From Azolla pinnata (taxonomy: Eukaryota > Streptophyta > Polypodiopsida > Salviniales > Salviniaceae): a stretch of DNA of 64,000 bases. Positions 22,831 through 35,740 of the stretch are shown in pieces. Position 1 is the stretch's first letter; each line of letters opens with the position of its first letter. The DNA lies in the NCBI GenBank assembly GCA_037176905.1, contig JBBBWG010006335.1, positions 1 to 64,000 on the forward strand, read 5' to 3'. The notes under the pieces are model-generated. The model made no database searches and was not told where the DNA came from. It saw only the letters and a program-made list of their open reading frames with translations. The translations under genes were made by a program, and so were the position numbers.

Positions 22831-25800
22831 TTTGCCTCTATGCCTGGGGTTGGAGGGCATGAAAGGGCAATACTGTGTTCATCCTTGCTGCATCCTTACA
22901 CTTGGTTGTTTGAAATCGTGTGGCGTCGATACTAGCGGTTCACCTGGCAACGTTGGTTGGGTCCCATGTGAGAACCAATGTCTGCATCGACAATAGACAC
23001 AGGACTGCGGTTTTTAACGATGCTGATATCTTCCTCGGGGGGATCAATGGGTCAGGTCTTTTGCGATGCATGTGCATATAAACAAAACACAACAAACAGG
23101 TGGGATTTTGCCTCTGCGGAGTAGCGAGTAACACGTGTCCTCATGCCACAATTATGCCTTGATCATGGGACCTAGTAGGTACGGACTCGCTCGTCGTTTA
23201 TGTTGTGGCTGTAAAGCCATGCTAGTCTATCCATGCACTTTCTTTGATTGAGGCAGTGGTCGGACCGAGATCCACTTCAGCTGTGGTTGGTGTACCAAAT
23301 CATCTGGCTATTGCTGGGTTCCACCAGGATTGCCGAATCCTCCCCATTGGCTATTTTGTCTTTCATCATAATGCCGCCTGTCATTTTTACTGTGACAAAC
23401 AAGCAGTACGAAAAGGATTGTCGATTCCTGTAGCGTTTTTGTATTGTGCTTCCATCAGGATTGCCGATTCCTCCATATTGGGCTTTTTCTCTTTTACCAT
23501 AATATGTCGTCTTTCATTGTATGATGACAAATAGGTAGTACGAAAAGGTTCGTCAGTTCTTGTGGGACATAACTAATATCACTAAGTAATAAAACTTGCA
23601 GAGGCCTAGCAAAGAAATCCATGTTGCTGCACGAATCCAGAAATGCATCTCCAATCGCATCCATTTCATGAAGATAAAATCCTACATGTTGAATTGTATT
23701 TGCCATTGTATTTGCCATTGCAAAGGATTTTATCTAGAGAGGCATGGTTATTGACTCATAGGTATCGGCAACAACTCACGTTGAACCCAAACTGAACCGT
23801 TTAACCGAGCATTTAAACGGCTCGGTGGCTCAGCGGTTTGACTTGTCTTGGCTCAAGCTTGAGTCTCATTAAACGGTTTCGGTTTGGTTTGGCTTGGCAA
23901 GAGCTTCAATATTGAGCTAGCCTCAATATGCATAACTACAATTTGGGTTGATGGATGAAAAGTTATCCTATAAATTATTTGTAAGGGTCTTAGAAATAAT
24001 TGCATTATTATTTTTTCCAGAAAGAGGAATTATCATTAGTAATATTAAAATGTTGTACAATAAGTGCAACCAATCGGCATAAAATTACATAAAAAAAAGA
24101 GAGATAGGCCTATTCACATCCTTGAAATTGTTTGCCATATCTCTTAGACTTTTAAACTTACACCTTGCTATTTAATGGCAAAGGCCAATATTAGCTGTAA
24201 TTAGCATTACTAGGTAATATCACATGTCGATGTCGTGTACTTTTTTTTGTAAAGTTGAACAATGGACCTTTTTCACACAAATAGATATGCCCATAAAAAT
24301 AAAACAGTTACACTTATATCAAGAGAAAAAAATTTAATTACCTAACTAATTTGAAAATTAAGCTCATGACCTTTTAAAAATAATTTCATATACCAACCAT
24401 TAGAGTGTTGTCATGTGGTTAATCGCACACAAAATGAAAAATCAAGAAATAAGATTTCAAAATAACATATGAGTTTTATTTGAAAAGAAAGAGGGTATCA
24501 TGAGCTTCGTAGTAGTTTTTACATGAATCTAAATTAATAAACATTAAAGAAGAACAAATGCAAAGAAAGGACAATAAGTTGTCTCATATTTGTAGAATGA
24601 TTATAAACATAGCAGTATATAATCAAAAGCAATGTGTTTTTTCTTAATTGTTTGTTTGAAACTTGGTTTCGCCGTGAGAGGAGTATCTTTTTACTAAAAC
24701 GAGTTTGGTTAGGGACATGTCCATGTGCAAACTTGGTTAAGACTTGCTATAGACTCCCAGTCCACAAGCTGTACTCAATCGTGTCGTGCTTGGACACGCT
24801 CAACCGTACTCGAATGTGTTTGAACTCTCAGTTTACTCATGTAATCTATATTCCAACTCTAGTCAAGTTTGAGTTAGAATTCAAGTTCAGTCTTACTCCA
24901 TGCAAACTTGAGTTCTCCATGCAATTGTAATGAAGCTCTAGTTCGACATGCAAATCTTAGGGAAGGAATCTTAAATTGTTATACTTAGAGGGGAGAGCCA
25001 CTATGGGGCATACAAGCTCTGAAACCCTAACCCTAATTTTCTCGTGAATCCTATCTCTCATAAACCCTAACCTTAAATCCTCAAAAGCCATTAGTAGAAT
25101 CCCATTAATTTCATCATAGTTTATCATATACTCTCCAAATTTGGAGAATTGATATAATCTTATCCTTCATGATAATCATTAAATCACTTATATTTTCTTC
25201 ATTTTAATTGTGTACGTGTGATTTTTAATCGTGTAATATATCCTATGGGTTAGAGACCTTAGGGTCCTGCCTTGAGTTCACTTATTCTCATCAATTATTG
25301 CGACAACGTATCATCTTAGATATATTGGGTTAACTCAAAATTTGATTTATCAACTACTTGTTCAAAGCTAACTTACTATATAATCAAGTAAATCACATTA
25401 TCTTATATATACATCTATCATATATGCTTCCATGTATGCATATTTAGTATAATAGACTACAGTTCAAATCTCATTTGTACCACTTTTAAAATACTAACCA
25501 AGCTACATATCTCTTGATACCTTTGCGGATTTCAAGAACGAAATGTACTCATGACCACTTGATCCCTACTAAACTCATGGGTAGTGAAACATTTTGAATC
25601 CCTAATATGAAAATCGAACATTCTTATGAAGAAATGATTTCAATTTGCTTTCATCTGGTCCACCCATAGCGAAGCCTTCTTTCCTTTTCCTTTTCTTTCC
25701 CGATTTTTGGAATTCGAAGGAAAGTCCGCATTCTGTATCAATTAAATCTTTATATTGTTCCCGACAGCTCGAGAGCAATGATGAGTTTAGAATCTGTAGC

Positions 25801-26221
25801 AAAACAAATTGTTATGTTGTTCTTGGACCTAGTAATTGTGTCAATCATGGGTTTGAGTTTAGGGTTTAGGGTTTAGGGTTCAATTATGTCTGTCACAACC
25901 AGAGCCAAAAAACCTTTAACCAACCATGATTAAGTTGTTTGATAAGTCCTAATGCCTATGATATTCCATGTAAGAATGATCAATCATTGTCGAGACGTTC
26001 AATACTGCGGTAATTACTTGATCCGCTACCATGCTCATTACTTAAGTATTGAGCACACGAGGGAGGTCTAGGGTCTAGGGTACGGTTTAGGGTGTAATTT
26101 TTTGGGCATGAATGAATGGTGTGGCCGGTACGAGTTGCTTCGGCCAACAAGTAGGAGAGGGTGGCCGACATGGAGCCGGCAAAAGCATGTGGCAGGGATT
26201 GTCGTCGAGTGATAATCTCGA

Positions 26222-29200
26222 CATAGTTATGAAGATAATAAGTTAGAATAATAAGATAAATTAGACAAATAAATATATATAACTGTCCTTAATGGGCATT
26301 TAACATGAAACGTCACTTGCCCTTCATGGTCATTCACCATGAAGCCTACTCACCTTTCATGGACGTTCACCATAGACCCCTCCATACATGTATATAAAGG
26401 CCTCCAAGGCCATCATGTCTGGCAGCGATAAAAATAGTTTTTTTACGTTCTCTCTTTTCTCTCTCTCTCTCTCTCCCCTACGAGGGGCAACCTTCTTCTG
26501 TTTTATCTTCTCTTCTTTCTCACATAGTATTAGAGCGATAAGATAGCCTCCCTCCCCATTTACTCACTCTCTTCTTGTTGGTTGGTGCCTCTACCATAAG
26601 TTGATCCAGACAACTATTACATAGCTCGCAACCAGTACACACACCTCGCCACTCAGTGCAATGACCCTGGCACCGGGCTCTAGGACGACAACACTCGGCT
26701 CATCGACGACGACACCCGGCTCGACAACTGTAATGCAAGGCAATACCCTCGTTATCCCAACCGTCATGAGAAGTTACAACCTCGACAAACTTACCAACTT
26801 GAACTACCTTACTTGAATGACGCGGATGACGTTGGTGCTGAAGCGAGCAAACCTTTGGGACATCATAAGCGAAGCATCGCAACCCCCTGTGACTAACAAC
26901 GCGAAATAGATGACGAAAGACCTTTAAGCGCAAGCAGAACTCATGTTCCACCTTCGAGACTCACAAGTCCAAATGGACTAGCGGTACAACATGTTAGCGG
27001 AAATCTAGACGTTCTTATGTCCAACTATCATCGTGAAGACCTCATCACTCAAGTCGCCTCGTTTAAACGGCTCCTTGTTGCCTCCCTTGCTGAAAACCAA
27101 GAAATCTCGAGATTTCGTGAAAAGTGGTGTATGCTATTGAACAATGCCCTTTTATCAAGACTCTAATTGGACCCCAACCTCCAAGCAATGTTTCTCCTAG
27201 TAGGATTACCTGTTTTGTGGTAACTATTCATCATCACACAAGCACTAATGGTGTAGATACGACAAGAATAAATTATGAGCAATAGTACGTATAACGCGAG
27301 TAGAGTCGCTCCAACACCTTCGACCCAGTAATCGAAGGGGACAACCATTCCGAAAGAACAACAATGCCTGCCCTAACATTACACTGACCAAGATGTGTTC
27401 ATATTGCGGTGGTAATTAAATGCCAGACTAAGCGTCGAGAACAACAACAAATGCAATCACATCAACATGACCGATGTTCGAGAACCTATCTCCAACAACT
27501 CAATGTCCATAAGCTTGGACAATATGGTATACTGAATTTATAATTATTCAATCACGGTTCGAACCAATGATCTCGCCCAACAAATAGAGAAATCTTATAT
27601 AATGCGACATGTCCTATATATAATAATATTATAATGTTCTCAAACAAGTAGTATTGTATATGTGCATGAAATTTAGGTAAATGTTCGTCACGCGGTGTGC
27701 CATGCGGATTAAGGCATGTACATGCAGGTCACTAGAAGACCTATAAAATGAGCCCCTCCTCTCTTTATGAACTATCCTGGTTCAACACCTTCGTAGTACA
27801 TCCCTTAGCCTTCTCTGTACTCCCCCTGATCGTTAATATAATTCCAACCATTATCTGCGTGTCATTCGCTCTCTTTTCTTACTCCACTAACCTCTCTTAT
27901 TATCCTACTCGCTTGACCAATAATATTATTTCCGTTATTCGCTTGTCCCTGATAACTACTTGACACTAGCGCCACACCCATCACATTACACCACATAAGA
28001 GATGACTCTAGGACTACAAGAAAATTCTAAGCGGCATGCGTGTGTACCTCGGCAACAACCAATACCTCAGGGCCATTGATATCGGCAACTTGTACATGAT
28101 CTTACCAAGTAGAGTAGGCATCACTATATCCAACATATACCATATTCGAGGACTTAGTCAGAATATTCTCGGTGACAACGACTACATTGATTGGATCGTC
28201 CATCGAATTCTTCAATTAATCTCATATCATTCACTTCAAACTCCCTAATGTAAAGTTTGAAATTATCAAATTACCCCAAAAAAGCCGTTTATATCCGATA
28301 ACTCTATCGATGTTCAACCCACATCATGTAATTGATGTGTCATCCACTCATAATCTCCATCTAACCAAAGCTGTGTTTACACTCATGTGTCATTATAGGT
28401 TTGGTCGCATCAATAGTATCACACTAAACCGACTTATTAAAAACAAGCTTTGTGCAGGCTTACCCTTGTATTTGAACCCAGTCGAACTATTTGAAAGATG
28501 TATCTTAGGGAATTCTAGCTATAAAAGTCATCCTAGATCCCAATCCAAATTTACTAAGTTAAACCAAACTAGTTCATAGCGATCTATGTGGCCCCATTGA
28601 AATGAGCTCGTTTACGGGCTCTCAGTTTTCCTAACATTTATCGATGACTTTAGCAGGTATACGATCATCTACTTCTTGAAGAAAAAGTTTGAAGTATCCT
28701 CTTGCTTCAAAGAATATTGTAACCTCGTCATCCAACAACATGATCTTCATGTCCAAGCACTCCATTCTGACAATGGCGGTGAATATGGCTCGCGTGAGTT
28801 CCAAAGCTTTTGTAAAGATGAGGGCATCCAACAACAATTCACCGTTTTGTACACACCTCGATAAAATGGGGTGTCTAAACGAAAGATTCGCACCCTCGTC
28901 GAAGCTGCTAGAGCGATGCTTCTCACAGAGGGACTACCCAAAAGCTATTAGGAAGAGGCGATGGTAATGACATGTTACATTCAAAACTGCGTACCGCACA
29001 CCATAGATCCCAATGCCACTCCTTACTTCTATTGGTTTGGTAAGTCCCCTAACATCCAACATTTTAGAATATTTGGATGTGCGGCAATCTCGGTGAAAGC
29101 ACTAGATCTGTGAAAGAAATTAGACCCAACAAGCACAAGAATGATTTCTTACTGAATACTTCCACTCCTATTACTCAAACACCAATCCTAACACCACCTA

Positions 29201-30519
29201 GTGCACCTCCATGGTCTCCTAACATCAAAACCATTTCTCATTTATTCCCCAATTGTTCCAATACACAAACTACCTATACATCTAGCCCCAACCAAAAGCT
29301 CCCAAAGTTCGATCTTAAAAGAGATCTATAAGAAAACCAATATCCTAAAATCTAATGTACTCCTAAACTCTAACCTAAAACCACTAGATAAAACTTCCTT
29401 TGATCCCTTAGATACCTTCTATTATATGAACGAATGTCACTCTCTCGACGATGACCTCTATTTATACAACCATGATTCGTTTGACACTCTATCTATACAA
29501 GAACCTCTCTTAGAACCGAAAACCGCTTCATGGTGTGAAGTCATTGACTCAAAATATCAATCTCTCATGGAGAACGAAACATGGTGACTAGTACTATTAC
29601 TGTCAGATCGGAAGTTCGTATATTGCAAGTGGCTACTCCGGAAAAAGTTCAATGTAGACGGTTTGGTCTCGCATTACAAAGCACAATTGGTGGCACGTGG
29701 CTTCTCGCAAGTGCCAAACATGGATTACAACGAGACACTCTCTATAGTACTCCGGATCACCTTTTTTCGGGCTCTACTCGCTACTGCCGCTCAATTTCGC
29801 CTAATCGTTCATCAAATGGACATTTGAACGACATTTCTCCATGGTGACCTTCATGAAGATATTTACAAGGAGCAACCACTGGCTTATATCTCTTAGGATC
29901 ATCCCCATTATGTTTCTAAATTGGTGAAATCTCGATATGGCATCATACAATCCCCATGTTAGTGGTATAAATGATTTACCACTTGTATGTATAACCTTGG
30001 TTAAATCCGCTTCCAATCCAACCCAAATGTATAAAGTCGAAATGGCCCCAATTTAATCCTCATGCTAGCCATCTATATGGATGACATCCTCATCCTATCC
30101 AATTTCAATGATGTACTATTTACGGCCAAGAGTGAACTCCATGCATCATTCTTGATGCAAGATATGCGAATATTCCATTATTGCCTTGGAATCCGAGTCT
30201 TCCAAGACCCCTCCCATGGCCTTATTCATATCAACCAACAATCCTATGTTAAATCCCTTCTTAGAAAATATGACATGTGCACATGTAAAGGGTATCAACA
30301 CCCCTACCAATCTCCCTCAAAGTTAAAACCCCAACCTCATCATCAGCAATGGTCCCAACCTTCGACATGGTGGCATTTCCCTATGCCAACATCCTCGGGT
30401 GAAATCTGGTACCCTGTGACATGCACAAGGCCGGACATATGCGTTGGAACTAACTTCGTATCTTGTTATATGCACGCACCAAGTCCCATCCACACGACAT
30501 CACATACTCGACAAGGTGT
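26222..30519 (+). mobile_element. Ty1/Copia element, broken, no 3' LTR
   Basis: Fossil Copia element. A 5' LTR with TATATAAAGG near 26390 is followed by a TATTAGAGCGAT primer-binding site (26528-26540, initiator-Met tRNA type). Next come a gag region with a CSYCGG zinc-knuckle start near 27395, a pre-integrase region (about 28040-28160), the integrase core (about 28590-29080), and reverse transcriptase with YMDD near 30076. The order integrase before RT fixes the Copia family. It is broken in many places and its 3' end is missing at the junction with the LINE-bearing segment. Another insertion interrupts it at about 27500-27980. Confidence 0.85.
27500..27980 (+). mobile_element. LTR-like insertion nested in the Copia element
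   Basis: Non-Copia sequence separates the gag zinc knuckle from the pre-integrase region. It has a promoter-like CCTATAAAATGAGC at about 27740 and pyrimidine-rich leader sequence, suggesting a solo LTR or short LTR-type element. Its borders are approximate and the family is unknown. Confidence 0.35.
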
Positions 30520-30535
30520 AACGCAAAGTCTAATA

Positions 30536-33100
30536 TTTAACACTTGTAGACTATACTTAATATCATGTGTATTCAGATCAGTCAGACGAGGATGCCCGCT
30601 CGCTCCCTTCCTCTTTCTCCCTTCCTTTTTCTCTTCTATGCCGAAGCCCTATATATGTTTCTAAATTCAGAGGATGTCTGCTTACAAGGACTTGGATTCC
30701 CAAAAGGAAATGGAGAATTCCTGGACAACAATTTGGTGATGACACAGGACTATATCTGAATGGGTCCCTCAAGAATCTAAAGAGAGTAGAAACAACATTA
30801 AATACATTTTGTTAAGGATCAAGTGCCCTGATAATTGGCATAATCAATAAGATTTTGGGTAAGTGACAAAGCTTGGCTTGATGGTTTCCTTCTCCAAAAG
30901 TTTGATGGATCCAAAAAGGCAAAGGAAGAAGAAAGGCAAAGGAACAAGATATGTGGATTACGAGGTGGGTCTTGATTTATCCCTAGAGATACAATTGACT
31001 CCTCTACTATTATCCATGGGAAAAAAGCTTTTTTATTGGAATAAGACTCATTTGTCACTAGCAAGTAAAGTAGTCATCGTCAATTATGTGTACTTATATC
31101 AACCATATGGTACATCAAGTTAGATTTTCTCCAGGTTGTTTATTTTAACCAAGTAAACAAATTTGTATGCAATTTCTTATGGTCTAGCAACTGAAAGCAC
31201 TATGTACGATCCAAGGTAACATGACACACCATTACGCTTCCATGAGCTCATGGAGGGCTTGGTGTGAACGATCTAGTTGCCCATAGCAAAGCCTTACTAA
31301 GTAAAATTTATTATACGAGCTCTTTTTGCCAGGTAAAGGTCCTTGGAGAGACCTCATGCTCTAGAGATCCCAAGCTTATTAGCCCAAGAAATGGTGACCC
31401 GTGACAGGCTAAACCAAGTTAGTTATTTTTACATAAATAGGCTCATCTCTCAAATTCATGGGAGGCTAGGTTTATATCATGGGTTTTTAAAGTTTAGGAT
31501 AGTATAAAGAAGGGATTGCCCATGATTCCACCAAGAGATCCAATTGAGCAAGACAATCAAGCCATGATTTGGAATCCAAATTTCATGGATGTAAGTTTGG
31601 TATGAAAGCTAAATAGAATTGGGAAAAATTATCTTATAGACCAGCGAACTCTTATCCCCTCTGGAAATCTTTTTTGTTAAAGCCAAAATAGGTGCAAGAT
31701 AGAGAACTCAAAGGCATTTAAGTGGAGAAAATGATGCGACATGCTTTGTGCAATTGATCTTGGAGAAATAATCAAGGAAATACACAAGATTTTCACTGGT
31801 TTGTAATATTTTCAAAAACAAGAAGGGTGCATAAGCTACAAGCAGAGAGTGTCAATGGAGATATCTACAGATTCTCACGTAATGATTAAAATGGCCATAT
31901 ACATAAGGCAACTAATAATAATGTAGAGGATGTTGTATTGAAATGGAAGAGAGTTAGAATTGTCGCCAATGGACAAGAATGTTTGACCTTTGATCTAATC
32001 CTATGTGAGGGCCTTAAAGTTTGCCAAATTTGGGTGCTACGTAATCCCCCCTAATCCAGACAACTTAGGATGCTAGAGTTGTATGTTGGAAAAACCCTGA
32101 ACTAACAAATCTCTGTAGTTTTTTCCACTACTCAACCAAACTGGGTAGAAAGAACTTAAGCGAACATGAAACAAACTCACCCTCAACTTGGAAACGTTGG
32201 CAAGAGCAAGGAATACTCATAAACTTTAGGAAAGAAAACAGGCATAGAAAATAACAATGTACCAATGGCTTCTTCTTGATAAGGCATTGACAATTGGGGA
32301 TTACGCAAGTAAAATGACGCTACCATTTGTATGTTTGGGATGTGTACATGCAACAAAAACGTAAGCTCATTGCCTATGGCAATGTCCAAAGGTAAAACAA
32401 ATATTTATGAGAGTTCTCTGTATACTTGTACTTATGACAAGAAATGCCTATATAACCTAGGGCTCATTGGTGTGAACCTGTTAAAACAGTGTGGGTTGTG
32501 ACAAAAGGTCAAATCTATAAGGACACCTCTATTGCTCCTTGGTCCCTTCCTCAAAAACTTGCAAGAAAAAGAAGTCAATGAGAACTTGTTAGCAACATCA
32601 CATTATGGTATATCTGGAAAGTTAGAGGCAAGAAGGTTTTTCAATAAATTGAAAAACCTTGTGAAGAGACTATGAGAGACATTTGACAAGAGCTAGTACT
32701 AACCATCAAGGGACAATATGATGAACTTAAAGGCACCTCTAATAAAATAGTGACTAGAAATATTAGCGTTAGCAAAGAAATGAAGAATGACACAAGTGTT
32801 CAAAGAAGATTTGCCTTAATTGCAAGAGAACTATATAACCCCAAAATAGATTTTCCTGGCCAAACAATTGGTACAAGAGAGGGCAAAAAGGAGGAAAACG
32901 TCACATCGAACTTGGCGTTCTAAATTGGATTACAGCCAATCTAGGCAGTGTATAAGAGAATCGGTGTAGCTACCGATGTAAGGATAGAGAGTATATATTT
33001 GCCGATCCTTATTTGTGGCCTTGGGACCACACTTGCTAATTAGGTTGTACTTATTTTTACTAATGAGGAATCTATCTTTTAGAAAAATAAAATAAATGTG
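30536..33100 (+). mobile_element. LINE (L1-type) relic, copy B
   Basis: Homologue of the relic at 19890-22110. It retains a more 5' part of the reverse transcriptase with SVRRGCPLAPFLF (about 30575-30615). The GEGT/VGLDL, HLSLAS and zf-RVT regions follow, ending in an A-rich tail at about 33079-33096. Frame-broken. Its shared position with copy A means the insertion predates the duplication. Confidence 0.8.
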
Positions 33101-33180
33101 TAGGTCGAGTCGATTCTGTTAACAATAGTGGACTATATATTCACTATTATGTGCAATGCATACTATTCTCGTTGATTCTA

Positions 33181-33663
33181 ACACATCTCGCCCAGCTCGT
33201 CAAGCAGCACCAACCTTTGCACGAGCTGATCGTTGGAGATGTCGAGCACCGCGCTCTGGCGTCTCGGCGGCTGCTCGAGCTTCACGAGCACGCATCGTGC
33301 CCACGAGCACGATGACGAGGCCGAGAGGCTCAGCAGCTCCACGAGCTCATCTGCGCGGCGGAGCCACGCGATGAGCCTTGTCGCCGTCCGGAGCCGGGGC
33401 TGCAGCTCCCGGACGCCCGCGAAGCTGTGCCAACACACGAGGCACGGGAGGATGTCGAGGAGGTGCTTCCGAGGCGCGTCTGGGGCCGGGCCGAATGCGC
33501 CGCGGCCGAGGTCGACATTGCACGCAGGATCAACGCCAGACAAATCAGTGCCGAGCTTGAGCCGGTGATCCTGGGGCCGCGACAAGTTGGCAGGGATGAT
33601 GAGGCGCAGTGGACGCCTGTTGTTCACAGGCAACTCATCTTCGATATCGCTAGCAATCAACAT
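33181..33663 (-). pseudogene. Terpene synthase-like exon 1, copy B (exon 2 lost)
   Basis: Homologue of exon 1 of the copy A gene, open from the ATG at 33663. It has 24 extra residues in the N-terminal part that copy A lacks (after SRPQ), the DELVE site and LVLLDELGE. At the exon end the copy A donor GAG/GTGTGT reads GAG/ATGTGT, so the splice donor is gone, and translation stops two codons later. No second exon exists downstream: the matching segment is occupied by the Copia element. I read it as a pseudogene, though it may show the ancestral length of exon 1. Confidence 0.7.
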
Positions 33664-35740
33664 TCTTCGACTAGCAATATCGCCTCAAACTCTTGTTATT
33701 TGAGGTGCATGTGCATAACAACCAAAGCACAACAAACCCGTGGGATATTCGCCTCTGTTGAGTAAACGAGTGACACGTGCCCTCGTGGCCCCGACAATCG
33801 CAACTATGCCTTGACATCGGACCTAGTACGTACGGGCTTGCCCGTCTGTATGCCATGGTTGTAAAGCCATGCTAGTCTATCCCATGCACTTCCATCGGGG
33901 CAGTGGTGGTCGGACGCGATCCACTTCAGCTTTGGTTGGTTTGGATCTCCAGGTGGTGGGTGGTTGGTGTACCGAATCACCTGATAGTTGTTGGGTTCCA
34001 CCCGGGATTGCCCGAATCCTCCCTATTGGTAATTTTATCTTTTATATCATAATGCCATCCATCATTTGTGTGGTGACAAATAAGCAGTACGAATAGGATC
34101 CTCAATTCCTTTGGCATTTTTGTATTGTGCTTCCACCAAGATTGCCAAATTCTCCATATTTGGGCTATTTCTCTTTTGTCATTATGCCGTTGTCCATCAT
34201 TGTATGGTGACAAATACGCTGTACGAAAAGGATCGTCAATTCTCGCAACGTTCTATATGCATATATATATGTAGGACAACAAAAACTTGCGAAGGCCTAG
34301 CAAAGAAATCCATGTTGCCGCACAAATCCAGAAATGCATCTCCGATCGCATCCAATTCACGAAGATAAAAATCCTAGACATTGAATCGAAAGGGATATAC
34401 CTATTTCAATTGTATTTGCTATTGCAAAAGATATAATCTAGAGAGGGCATGGTGTTATTGACTCATAGGTATCGGCAACGACTCGAGTTGAACCCAAACC
34501 AAACTGTTTAACCGAGTTTAAACAGCTTGGTGGCTTGGCGATCTGGCTCGACTTGGCTCAAGCTTGAGTTTCGTTAAAACGGTTCCGGTTTGGTTTGGCT
34601 TGGCTTGGCTTGGCTTGAGCTTCAATATTGAGCTACCCACAATGTGCATAACTACAATTTGGGTTGATGGATGAAAAGTTGTCCCATAAATTATTTGTAA
34701 GGGTCTTGGAAATAGTTACATTTTTTTTTTCCACAAAAAAGATTTATCATTAGTACTATTAAAATGTCACGCAATAGTACAGCCAATCAGCATACAATTA
34801 TATAAAAAGAGAGATAGATAGGCCTATCCACATCTTTGAAATTGTTCTTCATTTAAACTTATACTTCACTGTTTAATGGAAAAAACCAACATTAGTTGTA
34901 ATTAGCACTGCTGGGTAGTATCGCTTGTCGATGTTGTGTACTTGTTTTTGAAAAGTTAAAAAAAAATTGCATAACTATAAATGCAAAGTTAGATGCACAA
35001 TGGGCCTTTTTCACACACCATAGACATACCTATAAAATAAAATAGTTACATTTACATCAAGAGAAAGAATATTAATTACCTAACTTCACAGACCAACCAT
35101 TAGACTGTTGTTGTGTGATTAATCGCACACAAAATAAAAGATAAAGAAAATAAGGTTTCGAAACAACATATGAGTTTTATCTGAGAACAAAGAGGGTGTC
35201 ATGAGCTTCGCAACAGTTTTTACAGGTTTTAAATTGATAAACATTAAAGAAGAACGAATGTGATGAAAGGACAATAAGTTGTCTGATATGTGTAGTAGAA
35301 TGACTATAAACATAAAAGTATATAATCAAAAGTAATGTGTTTTTTCTGAATTTATTGTTCGAAGCTTGGCTTTGTGCGTGAGAGGAGAATCTTCTATTAG
35401 AACGAGTTTGGCTAGGGACATGTCTGCATGCAATCTCTCATAAATTTTAACCTTAAATCCTCAAAAGCCATAGGCTGAATCCCTTTAATTTCATCTTGAT
35501 TTATCATATACTCTCCAAATTTGGAGAATTGATGTAATTTTATCCTTAATGATAATTATTAAATCACTCATGTTTTCTTTATTTTAATTGTGTACATGTG
35601 AATTTTAATCATGTAATATCCTTTGGGCTAGAGACCTTGGGGTCCTGCCTTGATTTCATTCATCCTCATTAATCATTGTGACAACATATCATCTTAGATA
35701 TATTAGGTTAACTCAAAATTTGATTTACCAACTACTTGAC

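Larger units (their letters stand above)
18036..25361. repeat. Segmental duplication, copy A
   Basis: Copy A of a tandem duplication whose copy B is at 25657-35740, the two separated by about 295 bp. Collinear blocks are 18036-18605 with 25657-26220, and 19868-25361 with 30519-35740. The left block includes GTAATTGTGTCAATCATGGG; the right block ends after TGATTTATCAACTACTTG. Copy A alone keeps 18606-19867, which contains exon 2 of the terpene-synthase-like gene and the telomere-like array. From about 23780 to 25361 it holds only AT-rich sequence with no gene. Confidence 0.85.
25657..35740. repeat. Segmental duplication, copy B
   Basis: Partner of 18036-25361. The order is the left block, then a Copia element replacing the exon 2 segment, then a LINE relic, terpene-synthase-like exon 1 and the AT-rich right block (33665-35740, no gene). 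Only a short telomere-like run survives at 25856-25880. By eye the copies differ at several percent of sites with many small indels, so the event is not recent. Confidence 0.85.
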
